Assembly (NCBI GenBank): GCA_937120535.1
Contig: CAKZJX010000129.1
Span: forward strand, 1-41,082
DNA: 41,082 nucleotides
Origin: an uncultured Anaerolineae bacterium
GTDB taxonomy: Bacteria; Chloroflexota; Anaerolineae; Anaerolineales; Villigracilaceae
Direction of reading: 5' to 3'
Of this stretch, positions 35,992-41,082 are shown one piece after another. The position numbers and the translations under genes were made by a program. The notes beneath the pieces were generated by a model, which saw nothing but the letters and a program-made list of their open reading frames with translations, was not told where the DNA came from and did not search any database. Position 1 is the first letter of the stretch, and every line of letters begins with the position of its first letter.

Positions 35992-36906
35992 ATGAAAATC
36001 CTGGTAAAAGTCCCAGCCACCACCGCCAATCTCGGTCCGGGCTTCGACGCCCTGGGCCTTGCCCTCAACCTATGGAACGAAACCGAATTCATCGCCGCAG
36101 AAGACCGCCGCATCATCGTCGCCATCGAAGGCGAGGGACAAGGCAGACTCCCGACCAACGCCGAAAACCTGATCGTCCAAACTGCATTGCAAATCTACAA
36201 CCTGGTCAAAAAACCGTGCACCGGTCTACACATCCACTGCCGCAACCGCATCCCCATCGGCTCGGGGCTTGGCTCCTCTTCCGCCGCCCTGCTCACCGGC
36301 ATGCTAGGGGCCAACGCCCTCCTAGGCGCTCCCTTCACTGAGGAAGAGATCCTGCGCCTGGCCATTGAAACCGAAGGCCACCCCGACAACGTCGCCCCAG
36401 CCATGTTGGGCGGCTTGGTGGCCTCCATCGTGCACGACGGACGCGTCATCTCCCTCAAGCTGCCGGCCAAGGCCAATCGCTCCCCCATTCACGCCACAGT
36501 CGTCCTGCCCGATTTCGACTTCCCTACCGTACAGGCGCGCGCCATCTTGCCCAAACAAGTGGACCGCAAGGACGCCATCTACAACATCAGCCGCGCCGTA
36601 CTGGTCACCGAAGCCCTGCGCACCGGCAACCTTGACCTACTCGGCAAAGCCATGAGCGACATGCTCCATCAGCCCTATCGCATCCCCCTCATCCCAGGTG
36701 CACAAGCCGCCATGGAAGCGGCCCGTCAGGCCGGCGCAGCAGCCGTGGCCCTCTCTGGCGCCGGCCCCAGCCTGATCGCCTTCACCGCCAAACAAGACCC
36801 AGCCATCGGCATCGCCATGAAGCGTGCCTTCGAACAGGCCGGCCTCAGCGCTCGCATCTTCGAACTCGAGCCCAGCTACGAAGGAGCTGAGGTCACCATC
36901 GTCTAA
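35992..36906 (+). CDS. thrB: Homoserine kinase
   Basis: GHMP-family kinase making O-phosphohomoserine, the substrate of the preceding thrC product; 304 residues. The N-terminal stretch VPATTANLGPGFDALGLALN and the ATP loop IPIGSGLGSSSAALLTG (about 88-104) are diagnostic. The C-terminal GHMP motif reads VALSGAGPSLIAF. A GAGGAG site precedes the ATG. The gene converges on the P-type ATPase with 7 bases between stops. Confidence 0.96.
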   Translation: MKILVKVPATTANLGPGFDALGLALNLWNETEFIAAEDRRIIVAIEGEGQGRLPTNAENLIVQTALQIYNLVKKPCTGLHIHCRNRIPIGSGLGSSSAALLTGMLGANALLGAPFTEEEILRLAIETEGHPDNVAPAMLGGLVASIVHDGRVISLKLPAKANRSPIHATVVLPDFDFPTVQARAILPKQVDRKDAIYNISRAVLVTEALRTGNLDLLGKAMSDMLHQPYRIPLIPGAQAAMEAARQAGAAAVALSGAGPSLIAFTAKQDPAIGIAMKRAFEQAGLSARIFELEPSYEGAEVTIV

Positions 36907-36913
36907 CCCCCCT

Positions 36914-38992
36914 CTATTCCTGGCGCAATAACCGCGACGAATTCAACAAAATCCCCACATCGGGCAGCGACTGCAACGCCGCAGCAAAGATCGGCGGCAA
37001 ATACCCCAGGGCGGCCAGCGAAAGCCCCACCAAGTTATAGATCATCGTAAACAGCAAATTACCCCTGACCACGCGCATCGTTCGCCGAGCAAGGCGCACC
37101 GCCTGAGGCACCAACCGCCAATCCGGGCGCAACAACACTACATGGCCGGCTTCCATCGCAATATCCGTTGCTCCGCTCATTGCGATCCCTGCATCGGCCT
37201 GCGCCAGGGCCGGCGCATCGTTCACCCCATCGCCCACCATCACCACCTTGTGCCCCTGGCGCTGATACGCGCGCACCACCTCGATCTTCTCGGCCGGCAA
37301 AAGCCGTGCCCGATACCTCACCCCCAAGGACGACGCTAGAGCCGCCGCCGCCTGCTCATGATCACCGGTGAGCAACTCCATCGTGCGAAACCCCATCGCG
37401 CGCAACATCTGCAACGCCTCAGCCGCCTCCGGCCGCAAAACATCGGTCGCCGCCAACACTCCCGCCACGACACCGTCCACCTCGACAAACAAGACCGTCT
37501 TGCCCTGCGACTCAAACTCCGCACCAAGCGCCATCTCCTGCCCGAGCAAGCGCGCGTTCCCCACCTTCACGATTCGCCCCCGAACCCGAGCCTGCACCCC
37601 CAACCCTGCGGCCGACTCAAACTCCGAGGCCGGCTCCACATCCACCCCACGCGCCCGTGCCGCCTCCAACACCGCCCGAGCCAGAGGATGCTCCGAATAC
37701 CGCTCGACAGACGCTGCCAGCGAGAGCACTTCTGCCTCGCTTAAACCGTTCAGCGCCACCACATCGGTGATCTGGGGCCGGCCCAGGGTCAGCGTGCCGG
37801 TCTTATCCACCAAGAACACATCGGCCTGAGCCAGCGCCTCCAAATACCTCCCCCCTTTGATCAACAACCCGCGTCGGGCTGCTGAGCCGATCGAAGCCAA
37901 CATAGCGATCGGCGTAGCCAAAGCAAACCCACACGAACAAGCCACCACCAACACCGCCGCCGTCGCCAACAGATCGCCCCTCCACAAAAACGTCGCTGCC
38001 GCCATCCCCACCACCACCGGAAGATACCCACCCGAAAAACGATCGGCCAGCCGTTGCACCTCAGCCCGATGGCCCTCGGCCTGCTCCACCAACGCTACCA
38101 CCCGCCCAAACGCAGTTTCCCCGCCCACATGCGTCACCTGGATGCGCATGCTGCCCGCTTGCACAATTGCGGCAGCAAATACCCGATCTCCAGGTCCCAC
38201 GTCGACCGGCATTGCCTCGCCAGTGATTGCCGACGTCTCCACGGCGCAGCGCCCCTCGAGCACGATCCCATCTACCGGGATGCGTTCCCCAGGCCGGACC
38301 ACCACCGTCTCGCCGTGCCTCACCTCTGCGATCGAGACCTCCACCTCCCGTCCCTCCCGCTCGACGCGAGCCGTGCGCGGCGCCAACGCCATCAAGTCTT
38401 TGATAGCTCGGCGAGCACGGTTCGTGGTGAAACGCTCTGTGTAATCTCCAACCCGCATAAAGAACACCACCAATGCAGCCGTGATCCACTCGCCGATGGC
38501 TGCCGCAGCGATCACTCCCAAGGTCATCACCGTATGGGCGATGATCTGACGCCGCCAAGCTGCGCGCGCCACATTGACAAACACCGGCCAACCAAACGCT
38601 AGCGTTAGGGCCAGCCCCAGCGGCCAGGGGATGCGCTGCGTGATCGATTCGAACACCCCCAACCCTTCGCCGACGATGGCCGCCAACAGAACCATCGCAA
38701 ACGACACACCGAGCAGGATCAAGACGCGGCGAGAAAACTCCAGGGGGTGGATCCGACCGGGAGTCACCTCAGCCGGCTGGGGGTCGTTCGGGATCGAGTA
38801 GCCGGCCGCAGCCACGGCCGCGCGCAGGTCGTTGAGCGTGACCTGCTGCGGGTCAAACCGAACAATCGCCTTTTCCGAAGCCAAAAAGACCTCTACCTGA
38901 TCTACCCCTGGCAACGAAGCGAGCGCCTCTCGAACGGGCACCGTACACTCAGCGCAATCCATACCCGAGATGGGAACTTCGAGGGTCTGCAT
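36914..38992 (-). CDS. Heavy-metal P1B-type ATPase with CSC metal motif
   Basis: About 692 residues from ATG 38992. The N-terminal heavy-metal-associated domain has Cys13 and Cys16 (GMDCAEC). The actuator domain has AITGEAMPV. The intramembrane metal motif is Cys352-Ser353-Cys354 (VVACSCGFALATP), where copper and zinc pumps have CPC. Then come phosphorylation Asp396 in DKTGTLTLG, the SEHPLARAV motif, TGDHEQAAA and GDGVNDAPALAQAD. Exporters of the CSC subgroup (P1B-7 in published classifications) have no well-established metal. The frame is open upstream to 39091, but the promoter at 39000-39028 places the start at 38992 or 38998. Confidence 0.92.
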   Translation of the reverse strand: MQTLEVPISGMDCAECTVPVREALASLPGVDQVEVFLASEKAIVRFDPQQVTLNDLRAAVAAAGYSIPNDPQPAEVTPGRIHPLEFSRRVLILLGVSFAMVLLAAIVGEGLGVFESITQRIPWPLGLALTLAFGWPVFVNVARAAWRRQIIAHTVMTLGVIAAAAIGEWITAALVVFFMRVGDYTERFTTNRARRAIKDLMALAPRTARVEREGREVEVSIAEVRHGETVVVRPGERIPVDGIVLEGRCAVETSAITGEAMPVDVGPGDRVFAAAIVQAGSMRIQVTHVGGETAFGRVVALVEQAEGHRAEVQRLADRFSGGYLPVVVGMAAATFLWRGDLLATAAVLVVACSCGFALATPIAMLASIGSAARRGLLIKGGRYLEALAQADVFLVDKTGTLTLGRPQITDVVALNGLSEAEVLSLAASVERYSEHPLARAVLEAARARGVDVEPASEFESAAGLGVQARVRGRIVKVGNARLLGQEMALGAEFESQGKTVLFVEVDGVVAGVLAATDVLRPEAAEALQMLRAMGFRTMELLTGDHEQAAAALASSLGVRYRARLLPAEKIEVVRAYQRQGHKVVMVGDGVNDAPALAQADAGIAMSGATDIAMEAGHVVLLRPDWRLVPQAVRLARRTMRVVRGNLLFTMIYNLVGLSLAALGYLPPIFAAALQSLPDVGILLNSSRLLRQE

Positions 38993-38999
38993 GCCCATT

Positions 39000-39028
39000 A
39001 CTATACGATATGCACTGCAGGAAGACAA
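39000..39028 (-). promoter_or_regulatory. Promoter of the P1B ATPase, leaderless type
   Basis: On the minus strand TTGTCT (39028-39023) and TATAGT (39005-39000) are 17 bases apart. The transcription start should fall near 38993, right at ATG 38992 and past ATG 38998, so the mRNA would be leaderless. Confidence 0.6.
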
Positions 39029-39059
39029 TCCAAAAATTCTAGATAGTACCCTTTTGCTA

Positions 39060-39088
39060 TTGATTTTCAATAATCCCACCCTTATACT
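39060..39088 (+). promoter_or_regulatory. Sigma-70 promoter of the PilZ gene
   Basis: TTGATT (39060-39065) and TATACT (39083-39088) are 17 bases apart; the start near 39095 leaves about 23 bases before ATG 39118. It is divergent from the ATPase promoter, with 31 bases between the two -35 boxes. Confidence 0.7.
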
Positions 39089-39117
39089 CATCCTAGACCA
39101 ACCTTTGCAAAACAGCC

Positions 39118-39477
39118 ATGAAAAAGCCCATCTCTCCCCAGGAACGGCGACGCGCTTCGCGCAAGAAGTTTGGCTACTATATGCCTGTCCTAGAAAACGA
39201 GACCGGGCGCCTCGTCGGCCATCTGGTGGACATCAGCCCAGATGGATTACAACTGGAGACCTCCACGCCCTTATCGGTGGGAGAAGAACTTTCTCTGTAC
39301 ATAGAACTCACGCCCGAGGTCTCGGACAGGTTGTTCCTGTTCTTCTCCGCACGCACAAAGTGGGTTCAGCCAGATGAGATCATGCCCAATTTCTATCACG
39401 TAGGCTTTGAGATCACCCACATAGAGCCAGATGCTCACCAAACTTACCTGCGACTGATCGAAACATACGGGGAATAA
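39118..39477 (+). CDS. Single-domain PilZ protein
   Basis: 119-residue soluble protein. The N-terminal Arg-rich stretch QERRRASRKKFGYYMPV fits the PilZ RxxxR nucleotide-binding motif, and LVDISPDGLQLET supplies the D-x-S-x-x-G motif, so c-di-GMP binding is likely. The remainder is the six-stranded barrel (VGEELSLYIEL; NFYHVGFEITHIEP). Its partner is unknown; no pilus or flagellar gene is near. The TolB-like gene follows after 27 bases. Confidence 0.82.
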   Translation: MKKPISPQERRRASRKKFGYYMPVLENETGRLVGHLVDISPDGLQLETSTPLSVGEELSLYIELTPEVSDRLFLFFSARTKWVQPDEIMPNFYHVGFEITHIEPDAHQTYLRLIETYGE

Positions 39478-39504
39478 CCTTCACATCGGTTGTAGAATCG
39501 GGGT

Positions 39505-40563
39505 ATGCCCCTCCCTGCCTTGGACGGCAAGTACACCCAAGGCCGACGACGTCACAAGCTGTTCCGTCGTCCGCGGCGCCGCGCCTTGCCGCTCAGCGTG
39601 ATCGTGCTCGGTTTGCTGCTGTTGATGGCCTGGTTGATCCCGGTCCCTCAGGTGGAGCCAATCCTGCCGATCGATCCGCAAACTCTCCCCACCAACACCC
39701 CCGTCCCCACTTCCACCCCGACGCCCACCCCGACCTCAGTGTATGCCCAATTCGGGGGACGGATCGTCTTCACCTGCACCCGCAACGACATCAACCAGAT
39801 CTGTGCTGTCAACGCTGATGGCAGCGACTACACGCAGCTCACCGACGGCCTATCTCACAGCTACTATCCCACCTTTGCGCCCGACATGAGCGCCATCGTC
39901 TTTGCCCGCAACGAAGGCGATTACTTCGATCTGTTTCGCTACCAGATTGCTGATGGACAGATTCAACGCTTGACCACCTACATCGGCAATGCTTTTTCGC
40001 CAAAGTTCTCCCCCGACGGCTCGCAGATCATCTTTCTCAACCGCGTCCGAAATACCCCAATAGCCATCTGGGTCATGGGGCCGTTTGGAGAAGATCCACG
40101 CCCGCTCTATCTCGCTGAGCGAAACATTGTCGGAATTGCCTGGTCGCCCGACGGGAGATCGATCGCCTTTGCCATGGCAACCTCGCAACCGAATGCCCAC
40201 GAGATCTACCTGCTCGACGTGCATCATCTCGATCGCCCTCCGCGCCGGCTGACACATGCCGTAGAAGGCGCTACCGGAAGCCTATCCTGGTCGCCGGATG
40301 GCGCCTCGCTCTTGGTTTGTCTGGGGCCGGCGGGCGATAAAAATCTCTTCCGTTTCGAGATAGCCACAGGCAATGCCTATCCTCTCACTTTTGGGGGCAA
40401 CAATGCTTCAGCGGCCTATTCGCCCGACGGTCAACATATTGTCTTCAACTCCCTGCGCAACGGCGGGCAAGCCGATCTGTTCATGATTCGCGCCGATGGC
40501 CGCTCCATGCGCCTGCTGCTCGATCACCCCGAACCCGACTGGCAACCCCAATGGGGACCGTAG
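39505..40563 (+). CDS. Membrane-anchored TolB-like beta-propeller protein
   Basis: 352 residues. A basic N-terminus (RRRHKLFRRPRRRA) precedes one membrane helix at about 29-47, then a Thr/Pro-rich linker (TPVPTSTPTPTPTS), then five to six WD40-like TolB blades with repeated FSPDGSQI, WSPDGRSI, WSPDGASL and YSPDGQHI motifs. It is probably exported and anchored, working in protein or glycan interactions; there is no enzyme motif. It is not the Tol-Pal TolB, as no partner genes are present. A TAGAAT box at 39493-39498 lies 6 bases before the ATG, another possible leaderless start. Confidence 0.8.
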   Translation: MPLPALDGKYTQGRRRHKLFRRPRRRALPLSVIVLGLLLLMAWLIPVPQVEPILPIDPQTLPTNTPVPTSTPTPTPTSVYAQFGGRIVFTCTRNDINQICAVNADGSDYTQLTDGLSHSYYPTFAPDMSAIVFARNEGDYFDLFRYQIADGQIQRLTTYIGNAFSPKFSPDGSQIIFLNRVRNTPIAIWVMGPFGEDPRPLYLAERNIVGIAWSPDGRSIAFAMATSQPNAHEIYLLDVHHLDRPPRRLTHAVEGATGSLSWSPDGASLLVCLGPAGDKNLFRFEIATGNAYPLTFGGNNASAAYSPDGQHIVFNSLRNGGQADLFMIRADGRSMRLLLDHPEPDWQPQWGP

Positions 40564-40591
40564 AGGGGGAACGACGAACATAGTTGTACGC

Positions 40592-40758
40592 TTCGTTTAT
40601 TCGTTCCCGATTTGTTGACGGTCGTTGACGGCCCTCCCCTCCCCCAGGCACGAATGCCATCAACGAATTACAACAACGAATAAACGAATGCCCGTCCCCA
40701 TTCGTTTATTCGTTCCCTATTCGTTGACGGTCGTTGACGGTCGTTGACGGCCCTCCCC
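40592..40758. repeat. Compact direct- and inverted-repeat array
   Basis: A unit starting TTCGTTTATTCGTTCCC occurs at 40592 and again at 40701, each followed by copies of the 10-mer TCGTTGACGG (nearly two in the first unit, three in the second) and a C-rich CCCTCCCC tail. The segment between holds the same words in reverse orientation. It lies in the gap between the TolB-like gene and the TPR gene. I see no open reading frame with family features inside. Confidence 0.8.
40675..40714. repeat. Perfect 16-bp inverted repeat within the array
   Basis: AACGAATAAACGAATG (40675-40690) and its exact reverse complement (40699-40714) flank an 8-base centre. It would fold into a strong hairpin in either transcript or as a DNA cruciform. 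Confidence 0.85.
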
Positions 40759-40770
40759 CGCCCGGCAGGC

Positions 40771-41082
40771 TCACTTCAACGTCCGTAAAAATTCCAAAAA
40801 TGAGCGTGTGACAGGATGATTTTCTCCCGCCACTTCTAACGAGAGTTTGAGGGCGGCCTCTCCTATCTCAAGCGCCTGCTCCTTTTGACCCAGGCTGGCC
40901 GCAACACGGCTCAAAAACATCAAGGTATTGGCTTGCCCAACGCGGTCGCCAATGGCTTCATGCAGCCCAAAGGATTCTTGCAAGATGCTCATCCCCTGTT
41001 CGTACTGCTCCTGATTGCGTTCATTCAAGGCTGCGATGATGCGCGTCTGGCCGATGGCTTGCAGCACGTTGGCTTCGCCCAA
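40771..41082 (-). CDS. TPR-repeat protein, C-terminal part (cut by window edge)
   Basis: The last 103 residues of a minus-strand gene whose start lies beyond the window. Two to three tetratricopeptide repeats are visible (EQYEQGMSILQESFGLHEAI with GDRVGQANTLMFLSRVAASL; GQKEQALEIGEAALKLSLEV). This form of TPR is common at the C-terminus of large NB-ARC or CHAT-type signalling proteins, but nothing of the N-terminal part can be seen here. The stop at 40771 lies just after the repeat array. Confidence 0.75.
   Translation of the reverse strand: MGEANVLQAIGQTRIIAALNERNQEQYEQGMSILQESFGLHEAIGDRVGQANTLMFLSRVAASLGQKEQALEIGEAALKLSLEVAGENHPVTRSFLEFLRTLK

Noticed and set aside
39505-40563. TolB of the Tol-Pal system
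   Set aside because: It has a membrane anchor with a Thr/Pro linker, lacks the TolB N-terminal domain and has no tol or pal neighbours.

Overview
The window looks like chromosomal DNA from a Chloroflexota bacterium, probably of the Anaerolineae type. This placement is an inference. It rests on a free-standing 14-gene complex I operon, non-pyrrolysine MttB-family methyltransferases, Thr/Pro-rich linkers behind lipoprotein or membrane anchors, and promoters lying almost on top of start codons. The DNA is GC-rich. I see no tRNA, rRNA, CRISPR array, transposase or phage gene.

Layout. (1) 1-4196: lepB on the + strand converges on a minus-strand dnaG-rpoD pair whose genes overlap. (2) 4472-13710: a + strand block opens with a GntR/FCD regulator. 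It continues with a corrinoid protein, two MttB-family methyltransferases, an S9 peptidase and a pterin-dependent methyltransferase. It ends with three subunits of a Na+-pumping biotin decarboxylase (gamma/delta, biotin carrier, beta), with no carboxyltransferase alpha subunit. (3) 13808-16784, minus strand: an IclR-type regulator fused to a pyridoxamine-phosphate-oxidase-like domain, then an ABC permease and a substrate-binding lipoprotein with no ATPase gene. A long inverted repeat overlaps the promoter. (4) 17121-18839, minus strand: a frameshifted polysaccharide-deacetylase lipoprotein and an unrecognised membrane protein. (5) 18873-33558, minus strand: the complete operon nuoABCDEFGHIJKLMN. 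(6) 33876-36906, + strand: deoC, thrC, thrB. (7) 36914-38992, minus strand: a P1B ATPase with a rare Cys-Ser-Cys metal motif, divergent from a PilZ gene and a TolB-like propeller gene. (8) 40592-40758: a compact repeat array, followed by the end of a TPR gene cut by the window edge.

How the genes may work together. The 4472-13710 block reads as a catabolic module. An MttB enzyme would move a methyl group from a quaternary or tertiary amine to the corrinoid protein, and the pterin enzyme would pass it to tetrahydrofolate. A Na+-translocating decarboxylase encoded by overlapping genes would link the module to membrane energetics. The FCD regulator probably controls it. The adjacent ABC genes may import a substrate but need an ATPase from elsewhere. 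Complex I supplies the respiratory chain.

Items I consider most worth follow-up are the methyltransferase/Na+-decarboxylase linkage, the IclR-flavin-fold regulator with its self-overlapping operator, the CSC ATPase, the deacetylase frameshift, the leaderless-type promoters and the repeat array near the right end.
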